Shown: positions 1 through 12,230 of the stretch, one piece after another
Layout: every line of letters begins with the position of its first letter
Position numbering within the stretch: position 1 is the first letter of the stretch
From: Onchocerca volvulus
Lineage: Eukaryota > Nematoda > Chromadorea > Rhabditida > Onchocercidae
Reading direction: 5' to 3'
Assembly: GCA_000499405.2 (NCBI GenBank)
Contig: HG738138.1
Span: 14,385,208 to 14,449,207 of the forward strand
Length of the DNA stretch: 64,000 bases
The notes under the pieces: generated by a model
Databases searched by the model: none
What the model was told of the DNA's origin: nothing
The model's input: only the letters and a program-made list of their open reading frames with translations
Position numbers and translations under genes: made by a program

Positions 1-43
1 GGTATACAGCTTTAGTCGGTTTAGCCGATAATTTGCAAATCCA

Positions 44-357
44 GGTCCCGGATCAGCGCCGGTAATTCGCAGTATTGATGCTGGCCGTTCATTAATTATG
101 GGTTTGACAGGCTTACAAAACATTAATCATACAGAAGGTTTTTTTTGGTGATTAGACAAAGGATAAGAGATGGACAATGCTTACAAGCTTCAATTCTTGT
201 AACATTCCTGACAAGTAACGGATCTAAACATTTCATGCGATGTACAATAGCTCTATTAGCAGATCGGAAGATGAGAGAACAGAAGCCTTTATGCCCAGAT
301 ATGGATAAGTGGTTCAATTGTCTGAGAAAATATTACAAATATCTCACACGTATTTGA
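44..357 (+). pseudogene. 3' end of unrecognised gene, frameshifted at a T8 run
   Basis: From about position 44, after a CCAG that could be a splice acceptor, one frame reads as plausible coding sequence (GSAPVIRSIDAGRSLIMG...) as far as GAAGG at about 138. It then meets TGA just after a run of eight T. A neighbouring frame, open from 127, continues as coding-like sequence to a TGA at 355-357; it contains four cysteines and the motif CPDMDKWFNCLRKYY. Adding one T to the run would join the two halves. This is therefore either a sequencing or assembly error in a homopolymer or a real frameshift in a dying gene. The protein family is not recognised. The 5' part lies outside the window. Confidence 0.35.
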
Positions 358-360
358 TTA

Positions 361-1917
361 TAATACGTTTTAATACGTTTTATTTATATTATAAAATATT
401 TCAGTTTTACCGACAAGAGTTTCCAAAATAAAAATTTAGTACTATCATTTAAAAAAAATACTAATAAAAAATATGTTTGCGATTTTTTCTATTCTGACAT
501 TTATTTTGATGTATTTCACAAATTTAAATATTATCTGCTTGCGATTTTTGATATTTTAACATTTGGTATAATTCAGACATGATTCGAAATAAATGAGTAA
601 TAGGTTAATCTCATGAAAAATTAGTGATTTATTGGTAGCATGTTATTGATTGATGAAAAAATTGCATATTTTTTTTCAACGGATTTGTTAAACTTCCGAA
701 ATGATTGGATTCATTCAGCCATACTTTTGAAAAATTAGAGTTGACTCATAATAGCAACTTAAATTTAAGCGTAAACCTAAACCTAGTTCTATTTTATTGT
801 TTATTTTAATCTTATTAAACAATCAAATCTCATTTTTATTGTAATTTTAGTTTCCTTAAGTAATCTTATTTTATTTTAATGAATTACTGATCAAATTTTT
901 ACGGTGCAATTACAATAACGACTTTAGAACTTAAAAATTTTAAGTTTAAATTTATCAACAAGCAAAGCTGCATGCATATGATACAATTCATCAAATCAGC
1001 ATGGAAGTCATTATCAATGCAATGAGCTTACCGGAAATAATTCGTTTCGCAATATATGCTATTCAAAATTATTTTTTTTCTTTCAAAGGTCAAGAAATTT
1101 CTGTGAATAAAATATCATTGAAAGCAGTGTATAACAACTACGTATGATGAAACCCATCAAATCAGCATAGAAATCAATATCAATACAATGAACTTATTTG
1201 AGATATTTTATGTTTCGTGGTACATGCTATTCAAAATCATTTTATCAAAGATCAAAACGATATTTTGTTCACAAAAAATCCAATTCACCGATTTTTTATG
1301 AATAAAATATCTTTTGGATCTTGGCTTGAAATGATAATTGATTCATTGCAACTAATTTGGTATAAAGACCTTTTTTTTTTTTTTGTTGGATATTCATTTT
1401 CATCCTGTCTATTGCTGCAAATTACTTCTTCCAGATTCATTTCTAATGATGGGTTTTTCAAGTTAAAAACAGCGAAATTGTAGAATTTATTCTGAGTACT
1501 TCGCTGAAATATTTGAATTCCTAATCAACCTCAGGTGTACATAGTTTGCATAATTTTTACATAATAGCTAAATGTAAATAATTTATATTTTTTGTGACGG
1601 AAACCAAATCTATCGTTTACAATTTTTATTCTGGCACTTTGCGAATTTCTCGAAATAAATTTTACAATTTTTACGTAGATTTGCCACACATAAAGTATAA
1701 TTAGATGCCATTTCGATGCTTTTCCTCAATTAAGGAAATTTAAATTTTCCCTTAAGGAAATCGAAAAAATTTGCTAGCTAACTTGGAACCAATCGTTCTT
1801 ATTACCAGTTCTTATTACTAATTAAATAAAATTATTTAAAAAGAACTAAGTATTGAAATCGCTTGGCATACCATTACTGACCATATTTTCGTTATATAAT
1901 TGCATTCGTTGTGGGGC
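361..1917. other. AT-rich intergenic stretch with a diverged direct repeat
   Basis: I see no convincing exon here. The only structure is a direct repeat of about 96 nt: copy one at about 981-1076 and copy two at about 1147-1242. Both contain CATCAAATCAGCAT near the start and ATGCTATTCAAAAT near the end. Open frames in this stretch are short and phenylalanine- or isoleucine-rich, as expected of AT-rich noncoding DNA. Confidence 0.5.
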
Positions 1918-2276
1918 ATGCAACATAGCTCAATGCTACTTCTGCAGGTAAAATTTCCAAATTTTTAAGTTTCGACTAAATTTATGCGAAATTTAAAATG
2001 ATTTCAATTGTTATGCATTCTGTGTAATACACTATCAAACTTGGAAGCGGATTTCAGCGATTAATGTATTTGTCATTTAAAGTTCAAAATCTTCGAAAAA
2101 CTTATAAAAATTTGACTGAATCATCAGAAACGGCATATGAGCAAATAAACTCGAAAGTTAGAGGCGTATTTTATCAATTGATGCATATGTATTCAGTTTC
2201 CGAAAAATGGGAGTTCGCTGAAAATTTGTTTGAAATTTCAAAACATTATATGATGAATATCTTGACGAAACAGTAA
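1918..2276 (+). CDS. possible two-exon small gene, unknown product
   Basis: The proposed exon 1 (1918-1947) starts with ATG and ends CTGCAG|gtaaaa. The intron is 1948-2057, ending gatttcag. Exon 2 (2058-2276) stays in phase and ends at TAA, giving about 82 residues. Exon 2 has balanced amino-acid composition and a helical look (e.g. MYLSFKVQNLRKTYKNL, ENLFEISKHYMMNILTKQ), unlike the surrounding AT-rich noise. No domain, signal peptide or family is recognised. It could also be a gene relic or the 3' part of a larger gene. Support rests only on open reading and consistent splice phase. Confidence 0.35.
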
Positions 2277-5043
2277 CGAAAGTTTTTATTTACTCAGAAG
2301 CGGGGGAGAGAATTGCTCAATTTTTATTTGGCGAAGAATTAAAAAATTTGGCGTTCGCATTTTCGTGTTGTTATATATTATTATGCTAAAAATATTTTCT
2401 AAAAAAGAAATCAGATCTACCAATTTTACCACTTCAATTATTAGTTATATAAAAGATAAGACAATTTGTAGTATGTTAATGAGCATGGATGAATTAGTTG
2501 ATTATAATAATGATTTGTTTATATAATGATGATTATTGTTTATATCATTTTACAAAACTATCAAAATTATGGCAACAGCTGCGAATTAAATCATCGATCG
2601 CAAGTACTACATTGTCGAGACAGCGAAGTAAATCCGCCATCCTTAAGGGAATCTTGGGAACTTAGATGTCAAGCAAATTTCACCAATTTTCCTTAAACTT
2701 CGCTTTTTATTACTGTCAAGTTTCAATATAATTGGAGAAACATATAATTTAGAAGGTGTAGTTTTTTGTTTCAAAATATTTTCCCTCATATAAAGATTAA
2801 ATTGATCACAAAATGGATTAAGAGGGGCTTTCGTTGCAATTTTGTGAATTTTTCTGCTTGACAAATTTACAAAAATGGAAAAGAAATTTATATATAGTGA
2901 AGATTTGATGATTTATTTGTAATTTTGGCGCAAATGGAAATCTGAACGATATCACTGGTCACACATTATATATACTATTTTGTTTGGCAGTGAAAAACAT
3001 TAGATATAACCCGCGTGATAGATTGTGGTTATATCGACATACTCACGTCTCAAGAAGATTGTTTAAAAGTTTAAAAGTACTTGGCGTATTCCTTGGTTTG
3101 GCGATTCTAATGAATTTTTGTACAGAAATTTTGAATACTTATTACAATTACTGAAGGAATAATATGAATCAAAAAGAAACTAGATCGTTTTAATTATGCA
3201 GTTTTAATTACAAAAAATTTTTCATACGTTTTCAGTACAAAAGTAGGTCCAATGCATGGAGAGATTTTACCAAGTAATTCGATGTGGGACCCATTTTTCT
3301 CTGCTATTATATATATATATATATAATTATCTACATGATAGGAATGAAAACGTAGGAGAACATAATCAAAAAAGAAAAAAAAATCTACTACGCTACTAAA
3401 AATTTAAAAAAATTATAGAATTAAAGTTAAATAAGATTATTGGTTTTACTAATAAAAACCAACAAAGAACCAAATAATTGTCACCCACGATTTTCCTTCC
3501 CCTTCCAAAGTAGGGGAAGGAAAATTCTTATTTTTTCTTTTTCTTGGACTTCGTTGGATGACCTCAAACAACAAAAAAAAAAGATTATTTGTTACTGCTT
3601 TTTTTTATGTTGTCTTATTTCTTTTTTCTTTCTTTTCCTGAGGGAAACGCGCGTGTACAGGGGATCAGATGACAGGTCGGAAAAAATTTTATCATTTCTC
3701 TGCTCAATAAACAATGTGTCATTATATTCCTTGCCGCGATGATTAATCATTACGTTTGTTGTTCACATGTGCGCGGATTTAAATGCATACCCATACATAT
3801 ACATAACACACACGTTCTTACACATACATTCATACAACCGCACATAAGCATGCATACGAAATACGCGCATGCAAACGCATACAGTATGCATGCACGCATA
3901 TCAACCGATTGTAAATCGCTTAATTTAAGACATTTTGTTAGAATATATTTTAAAGATTGAATGTAATAAATATTTCTGACAGTTTGGCAATTTAATTTTT
4001 ATTCATGCTTATATTAGTGCTTCCATATTACTTATTTAGAGAACAAATGCGAATTTTTTTTCGAATTTTTATTTTTTTTTTATTTTTTAGCTTTTTATGA
4101 AATCTAATTTTCTCTTATTTTTTTTTTAGCTTTTTATTTTACTTAAATTATATTCCTTATTGTTTCATGTTTAATTTACCTAGAAAAAAACACGATTTAC
4201 TGTGTATTTTTGTAATTGACTAAACAATTATTTACTACTTTTGATCATTATGTATTGATCTTGAATAGTGTTCATTATTTCGATTAGTATTTTTGCCTAA
4301 CTTGTAAGTTTTATCTATTGCTTTCAGAATTGTTTTACTGGTAGAACGAAAACTGTTAATGATCGGAACGATGATAATATAAATCCAAAATACCTTTCAA
4401 AAAGAGGGTTGTTCTTTTTTTTTAACTTTTTGTTATGAATTTTTTTCTTTTTTCTCATTATATATTTTTTAATTTTATGATATTCAGTTTAATATTTCAT
4501 CAAAATTCTTTGACATATAGCCTTTATTATTAAATTTGTCCTATATGTTGTCAACGGTACGTTAAATACTTATACAAAAAATCGATATGAAATTTCCTCT
4601 GTAGAGTTAATTTAGCATATTAAATATTTTTATGGTATTTATTCATCACGAATTATTATTTGTTACTATTTAATTATAAATTATTAATTATTATAAGAGA
4701 AGTGTGGGGAAGAAGGAGAATGAGAGAAAAAAAGGAAGGCGGTGTAGCATTTACATTTTTATTAATATAGATATAGATATAGATATAAGCCAAATTAAAT
4801 ATGGAAATTAAAGAATCGTTTTTCATATGGTAAAGCTGTTTCGTAATATCCTTAATTAATCAAGTATTTTCATGTGTTTAAATATTTTATAATAGTGAAT
4901 GAATTGCAGATCTCAGTGCTGTTGACGCTGTTCAATGAAGCTTTATGACACATTACTCATTTCAGATATCGTGGATTTGGTCAATTACTTGATGCTTTTT
5001 CGGAAAATTCATATAAATACATTCTGAATCCAAATACCATTGA
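2277..5043. other. intergenic region upstream of the ADP-ribosylglycohydrolase gene
   Basis: No gene is supported here. Contents: a short (TA)n run near 3308-3326; a hairpin at 3490-3525; a (CA/TA)-rich stretch at about 3785-3900 that reads as ACATACATTC-like units; A- and T-runs; and a (GATATA)n microsatellite near 4770-4788. An open frame through about 4966-5100 is in a different frame from the real start at 5044 and is treated as a shadow. Confidence 0.5.
3490..3525. repeat. short GC-richer hairpin, 14-bp stem
   Basis: The left arm ATTTTCCTTCCCCT (3490-3503) is the exact reverse complement of AGGGGAAGGAAAAT (3512-3525), with an 8-nt loop between them. It lies in a short stretch that is less AT-rich than its surroundings. 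The function is unknown. Confidence 0.7.
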
Positions 5044-8000
5044 ATGTCTGGCAGAGCACACGGGAAATCTCAACTTCAAAATGTTTCAGGAGATGACGAG
5101 CAAACACAAAGTAAACCTGGGCTTATTATGATTTTCGTTGATTTCAGTTCTGGTCTGATTTTTTTAGCCATCAAAAATATGTTTAAATTTTATTCCGAAA
5201 TCTTCCATAAGTAATATTTTCATCTTCAAAAGTTAGTGCGCTTATGTGAAGTATTTATTTTCATTGGATAGATAATAAAGTTGTGTCCAATGCATAGTTT
5301 TGTACTAGAAATATCAGTAATTCGCGTTTAAAATGTCAATAATTTTATATTGGAACTGTGAATTGATAATTAATAATAGATAGAATACCTTGATAATAAC
5401 AGATGTAACACAATTAAAGAGTTATAAAGTTTTTTGTTGGGGATTGGAACTTGATACGGATGAATTTGTTGTAATGAAATCTATGTCTATTATTAATTAT
5501 CAATTCACAGTTCCAATATAAAATTACTGACATTTTAATCGACAGATTTTTTTCGCTGCAACTACGTTACATACTGAATTGATAATATCGATAATACAAC
5601 CGTAATTTGGATTTCTTTCTGTAACAGGGAAATTATCTGCGGGTTATTGGTATTGGGAATTGATAGAGTTTAGTGAGTTTTGGAAAGCGCCGCTCGTCGA
5701 ATACCGATCTGAACAAAGGACTGAGTGTGTAACATGTTAACTTATAGCATTCCATGTCACTGTAGCATAACACAATTTACAATATGTTAACTATAGCGTT
5801 AAGGTCAGAAGCTTGGTTATACCAAAATATTTTTATAATACAAAGATCTTTGATCATTTCGTCATATCTATACTCCGAAAAAAAATATTTCGGTTGTTTC
5901 GACAACGTATGCTTATAAATGTGGTTTCACAAATCACTCTTTTATGATGCTCAACAGGGTTTTCTTTCGCCTTATATCAGACGGCACTTCATATCAGTTA
6001 CCTATCTATGATACCACATTCGAAAATGATCCTTATATCACTTAACTACATACGATACCTCATATCCGTTATCTATCTGTGATACCATATATCAGTCACT
6101 AACAGTATACCTTATATCAATCGTTTGCATACGACACTCCATATCAGATATCTACCCATGATAGTTCATATCAATTACCTATCTGTGATACCTCGTATCG
6201 GATACTAATGCATCTAATATTAATAGACTATAACGAACTGAGGATCGAAAAGGGTTACCCTCGAAATATCATCTGTGTAGGTGGAACTTTACGGTTGTCC
6301 TTGATTGCAGCTATGGATTCGGATTATAAAACAAATCATAAAAAAATCGCAAGGTGGATTTAAAATTGATCATTTCACCTTAAATTTTAAGCTTCATATT
6401 ACTTAGATCCAAAATACTGTACTTCAAATGTAATTTGTCTTTTATATATTTATTATTAAATAAATAAATTTTCAATATATGTATTAAATCGGAATAAATT
6501 ATCTAAATAGATGGATTTCAGTATTGGGATATCAACTTTAATCGTTAATATAATGTTATTTATTAATAGATACATTACGCAAAAAAGCTCTGGGTTGTAT
6601 GTATGGACAAGTAATCGGTGATTCGTTAGGATCTCGTTATGAATTTCAACCAGCTTCAGTTGTTCAACAAATGATAATCGATGATTCGGTGCAATCCTTT
6701 CTACCGATAATTGGTGGTGGACCGTCACAGTTATTGCCAGGACAGGTTTATTTCCTCATATTATTAACTATTATTATTTAATATTTTCATATTAATATTC
6801 GTTCATATAATTTCTATTTTATAAACCATTAATTTCATTAGAATGCAATTGTGGAAGATTTATGAAATTATTTAAAATTATGATTGATGTTATATTTATA
6901 ATTGATTAGTCGATGGTTTTATTTTGGTGAGATTTGAATAATAAATGCTGAGACACTGTGGAATTTGATAGTATATTAAATTAATAGAAACAATTTGAAA
7001 TCTGGAAAAGGAAACGAAAAAGAGTAAGAAACTTGAAACTATCCTAGCAGAAAATCCAAAGACTTTTTAAGCTTTTGCAACTTGAAAAAAGAAGTTGCGA
7101 AATTAAAAATGCTATTTTTAATCTTTAATATTATTTGGAAGTGATTGACGAATTTTTCGATAACGGATGATTCTGAAATGGCTTTTTCGTTGGCTTCCAG
7201 CTTAATCCGTTGTGGTACTTTTAATGCGGCTAATGTTGCTTGTAGCTATGTGTTTTGGAGTCAGTCAAAACCACCAGATATCGGAAAGGCTACTCGAAAT
7301 GCGTTAACTATCGGTATTCAAATTTTTCGCACTATTTAATATTATATCATAAAAGTTGAAAATTCATCTTCTAAATGATTTATTGATGACTCATTACTGA
7401 AATTTTGAAATAATACAAGACACTATGATATGCAGAGATTTAATAATTTTCAAAAATTATGAATAAAGAATTAAGAAAATGATAATAAATGAAGAATTTA
7501 GATTGAAAATGGAAAATTTAGTATATTGTTTTATTATGGAAATACGTTAATTTTGAAAGATAACTTTTTTATCATTTGTTCCGCATGTTTTAGTGTTTTA
7601 ACTATTTACAGAAAGACGATTGTCACCAAATTGGCATCATGAATTGAGTGATATCGAAAAAGAAGCAGTACATCAAGAAGTATTAGATAATGTGAAGAAT
7701 TATAATGTTGGCAGTTTAAGTAATGGATGTCTAATGCGAATATCATCTTTAGCTATATATTCTGTCAATATCATTTCTATACAACGGTAATTTTTGATTT
7801 TTCTGATTTGATTATCATCACTTCATTGATGGTAGTATTATCCATCAAGGTTGGAATACGAAAAGATTTCTGCTTTTGTAAATTTCATTTCATTAAGTTT
7901 TTGATAAACAATTATTACAAATTGAAGATGAATGACTTGACTGGGATTTTTTTTTTTTTTGATATGCGAATTTGCCAGGATTTATATTGTAACTAAAATT

Positions 8001-9988
8001 AATATGTTTTCTCAATTTCTTTTTCCTAATGTTTGGATATCTTAAGTTATAATTTAATACTTTGTTTAGTAATCAGCAAAATGCTACTCAATTTTTTCGC
8101 AAATCCTTCTGGTAGCTTCAATTATATTCGATTATAAGTCAGATTTGAACATAAGTAAATAAAGAAGATTGCCAAATAAATCATGTTGATTACTCTTTGA
8201 TTGTTTGAAATGTATTTTGAGATGATTCCTCTAATAATTTTTGGTTCCTGACATTGTAAAATGTATTTTTTTTTCTTATTTGTTCAGCTGATTAGTTGTC
8301 ATTATTTAAAAATCCATTGAAATTTAGGATAGAAGAAATGGTTCGCGCAGACTGTTCACTTACACATTGTGAAGAAGACACTAAACAAGCTGTATTTTCT
8401 TATGTTTTGGCGATACGATATTTGCTTAATGGAAAGAGCAACAGGGTTGTTTATTTTGTCAGGATTTTTTAGAAAATTTGAATCTTAAAGCATTTCATGA
8501 AGCATGAGGTGCAGAAGAAGATACCATATATATATAATCCAAAAATGATTGATAAACTTACCGGAGACAATATAATGATTTGAGAAATCATATATTTTTA
8601 ATTAATGATTACTAATAAATGATAAATTGCTTCTATTGAATATTACTAGTTCTTTTTATATACTGATCATTGTTGACATAATATTATGGCATTAGTGGTG
8701 ATCCCAGAAAATGATAAAGCTCGGAATATGATAAGATTGTTGTGAAATTGTTGGATACTTAAGCATGAAACATTTCTTTAAATTATTTGAACATTTCGGT
8801 ATGTTAGCTTCAGTTGATAAACATGTTCTGACTCACTGTTTAGTGATCAGAAAAGAATTTTGTCAGTTGAATGACTTTTTATTTGATGAGTAATGTATTA
8901 AAATTGCTTTAATCATTATGGTATTAGAAAAATGAAGTTTTGTCGCGATCAGAATAAAAGCTTAAAGGACAATGAAAATCGGTAATTGACATTTATATTT
9001 CAACATCTCATTGCATCTGATGCGAAACTTCAAGATGGAACTTAAATTTAATACAGGAAGCATTCGAAGCAGCATTAAATTCAACTCAAAGCGCACGTAT
9101 TCTTGGACATTTGTTGACAGCACAAGAAAAGCCTATTCCTATAAATATTGGAGATCAATTTGTGGATGGTGATGGAAAAGCTATGGGATATATTGGAGTT
9201 GCATTGCAGGTCTACTTCTATTTATCTTATAAGAAGTATTAAATGATATTTGTAATATGGTTTAGCATACCTTACAAACGATTAGTAGGAATAAATCATA
9301 CAGTAGTTGCTGAATATTCCGATTTCTTTTTAACCGAATCAGAAATGGATGACAAAAAAAGAATGCTTCAGAGTGCTTTTTATGAACTTCTTCATGGTAC
9401 ATCATTTACGAAATCACTAATTGACGCAATATCACGTGGAGGTGATACTGATACAAATGCTGCCATTGTTGGAGCTTTACTTGGTAAATTTTTTCTTACT
9501 GAGACAAATATGGAAGTTCTATAAATTCAGTCTTTACTTCTTATCGTTGGACAACATTCTATAAAGGTTAAGCCAACTTAGGAGGCAAAATAGATCTGCC
9601 ATTTGGAAAGCAACAGATTGCTGCTATCTAATTACTTGACATCAATTTTTTAATAATTTTTCCCAATAAGCTTTTATTAATATTTGTGGTAGAATTAAAT
9701 GCCGATCTATGACTGATCGCTGACTTACAAATTTTGGACATATTACGCTGTCCCAAAGTAGGATATTGATATATTATTAAGCAATAGTTAATTTTTTTTT
9801 TCGTTAAAACTCTCCAGTTTTTTAGCGTTTTTCATACTAGATATAATTTTCCAGGTGCACGATTTGGTGTTGATGATATTCCAGTGCAATGGATTAACAC
9901 AGTGAAGGAAGGCAAGCCACGAGCCAATTTCAATACTGTGGATTATAATGTTGAACGAATCGTCAACAATTTACTGATGATGAGCTAA
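5044..9988 (+). CDS. ADP-ribosylglycohydrolase family protein
   Basis: This is an eight-exon gene: 5044-5110, 6570-6745, 7160-7313, 7612-7786, 8328-8445, 9057-9209, 9372-9483 and 9855-9988. The phases are consistent and give 362 residues, a normal length for the family. The start ATG follows an in-frame TGA directly. Family motifs in order are GQVIGDSLGSRYEF near residue 30, TDDSEM (83-88), SNGCLMR near 165 and GGDTDTN (304-310). In this family the acidic TDD and DTD clusters bind the two metal ions, so the active site looks intact. The enzymes remove ADP-ribose from modified proteins or small molecules; the exact linkage cannot be told from sequence. The LTHCEEDTKQA segment resembles the bacterial DraG-like branch. 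Oddity: exon 3 begins after ...AATTTTTCG instead of ...TTTTCAG, as if one A were missing from the acceptor. Intron 1 (1.46 kb) holds a fold-back element and a degenerate satellite. Confidence 0.88.
5328..5538. repeat. fold-back (MITE-like) inverted repeat in intron 1
   Basis: The left arm is 5328-5380 and the right arm 5486-5538. They are 53 nt each, reverse complementary with a single mismatch, and separated by 105 nt. The arms contain ATTGGAACTGTGAATTG and its complement. The structure suits a miniature inverted-repeat element or another hairpin-forming insertion. No clear target-site duplication was identified. Confidence 0.75.
5970..6208. repeat. degenerate ~30-nt tandem repeat in intron 1
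   Basis: Some eight imperfect units follow one another around the pattern ATACCTCATATCAGTTACC followed by TATCTGTG. Examples are the CATATCAGTTACCTATCTATG, CATATCCGTTATCTATCTGTG and CATATCAATTACCTATCTGTG segments. It is entirely intronic within the ADP-ribosylglycohydrolase gene. Confidence 0.7.
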
Positions 9989-10175
9989 TCTTTTTTAGCT
10001 TTCTCTTTTATCCATTTCTTTATTTATGTTTTTATTTATTTTTTATTTTAGGCAATCTGCTGGTTCTAAAAGTTTGATTTTCATAAATGAGATAACATAT
10101 GCAATATATCATTGCATTCTTCAGTTGATGATTGTATTTTCCACTCATAGAATTCTTGAATGATTTGTGCAATTT

Positions 10176-10181
10176 AATAAA
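10176..10181 (+). promoter_or_regulatory. candidate poly(A) signal AATAAA
   Basis: AATAAA lies about 190 nt downstream of the ADP-ribosylglycohydrolase stop codon on the same strand. The motif is common by chance in DNA this AT-rich. Confidence 0.3.
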
Positions 10182-10924
10182 TTCGCTGCATAAAAAAGGT
10201 TTCTAGTAATTATTAAAAAGAATATTTTATAAATCACCTTAATGTAATGGATGGCTAGCAAATAAATGATCTTCAAATTATTCAGGTGGTCTTCTTTTTT
10301 TGGATGAACTTTGAGAAAAAATTCTCAAAAAAACTATACTTTGTATCTATGATAGAAATCATTCTCGAACTAATTTAGTGGAGTTATTCTTCCCGTGCTG
10401 GAAAGAAGGTTAATAGCAGTGCATCTGATTCTGAATTATTTCGTTGTGATATGAATTGTTTATTGCCAAGAAAAGTATGAAATGAAAACAAAAATAATGG
10501 AAGAATTTCCACATAGGTAAATGTTATTATTACAAGTGTAGGAAGGTTAAAAACTATTATTTGTTGTATTAGCATCATTTTAATTTAGTAATTCTGGTTT
10601 AATTTATGCCAAATTTTCTATTATATTTATAATATTTACATCATATGTAATTTATGGGACAGAGAAATATAGAAGAATGCATCCTTCATGCAGAATATCA
10701 ATTTGTTTTAACAATTTAACGGAAAGAAAAAGTTTAACCAATTATTTTGCCATCCTGCAAATAAAAAACATATTCTTTTAGGGCAGAAATCTTTAATTTT
10801 AAATTTATTGGAATCTAAAATAAGGATTGATGAATTTGCAAGACTTAAGTAGTTTGAAATTGGTAGCAGTATGAATATTTGGGATTTGATTCGTAAAATC
10901 TCAGTTTTAGAATATTAAGAATAT

Positions 10925-11020
10925 GATAAATGGAATAATTCACAAATATTACAGCAATAATTATTATTTTATGATGAATGGAGTAATTTACAAACGCTGC
11001 AGCAATAATTATTATTTTAT
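10925..11020. repeat. 2 x 48-nt imperfect tandem duplication
   Basis: Copy one is 10925-10972 and copy two 10973-11020. Both end in CAGCAATAATTATTATTTTAT and differ at several positions in the first half. Confidence 0.75.
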
Positions 11021-12230
11021 GTTTTTTGATCTATTTTATGAATAATTTATTCTTTATCACATCGGATATGTATTGGGGAAATATATCTTTAATGAAAACA
11101 TGTGCTGTTGATTAATTTTAATAATATTGTAAGGAATTATCAATCACTATACATTCATTGGTCATACATTACATGCTCATTTTTTTCCCGCTAACCATAG
11201 CAACAAAAACAATTTGCTAAACGTAGGTCGATGTTTAATGTGAGCTACCTTACAGATATTGAAGTTTATGAAAATTTTTTTCTTGTTAAAATTTTTAAAT
11301 GGAACCGAGAATGTATTAATTCTTACACTAATTCCGTTTGATTTTTTTAAAGTTTGATTTTTTGCTCATAATTAATCAAATTACATTCGTCAATACTCTG
11401 TGGTAATTGAGAAATTCTTTTTTGGGATGAAAGTGTTGACGAATCATTGTAAGAAGAATTTTTAAGATTTTTTGCATCAGTTTTAGTACAAATGTAGGTC
11501 GAAAGGATATTTTAAACGCCCATAACTGTTAAGTAGTAAAATTACATTAGCGAAATTTAAACTTATGGAAGCGATCGAAAAAAGAAAGATAATTGTTGCA
11601 TCCAGAAAAATGCCACATCTTCCTTCAAAATAAATTCCTTAAAGTTTAGAATTATAAATATTTATGTCAAATTCATTTTAAATTGTTTTCAGAGCTTAAT
11701 AAAGTGATACATTTAACTCTAACATTTATCAGTTTTCTTGTTTTTTTTTATTTGTTCTTTAAATGGGCTAAATAAAATAGGAGTTCGTTACCCGTAATTT
11801 GTTAATTGTTCACCGCGACACATTTTGCTTCTTTTATTTAAATTTTTATTTCTTTTTCCTCTTTTACTCTTTTGTTTTGATACATGAAATCGAAAAGTAA
11901 CTAAAAAAAAATAGGTCATTAAAATTCAAAAAAAGAAGGCTAAGTTAACACTGTTTTGCATTAAATAATATAATATGGAAGATTTGTATAAATTGCGTAG
12001 TTTTTCTGACATAGGAAATTTGGATATTTCGCTAATATTATGTTGATTTTCTTTTTAATACTTTGATAGTTCTTTCCTTCTATGATATATATATTTGAGA
12101 AAGGGTGGAGTTTTCAGAATACTTTGTAAATTCGAAACATTAACTGTTTTCGCTAAGATGTGCTAATGTCGAATCGCAAGAAAAGAAGATTCATATTGAG
12201 CTTCTTTTACATTTACAAATCATTTTCATA

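Noticed and set aside
4966..5110. Open frame YRGFGQLLDAFSENSYKYIL overlapping exon 1 of the ADP-ribosylglycohydrolase gene
   Set aside because: Its phase does not fit exon 2. The frame starting at ATG 5044 does fit and follows an in-frame stop, so this is a shadow.
9243..9371. Open frame extending exon 7 of the ADP-ribosylglycohydrolase upstream
   Set aside because: Exon 6 ends in phase 0 and the ttcag at 9371 gives the family-like join (GVALQ to SAFYELL). The upstream part is intronic read-through.
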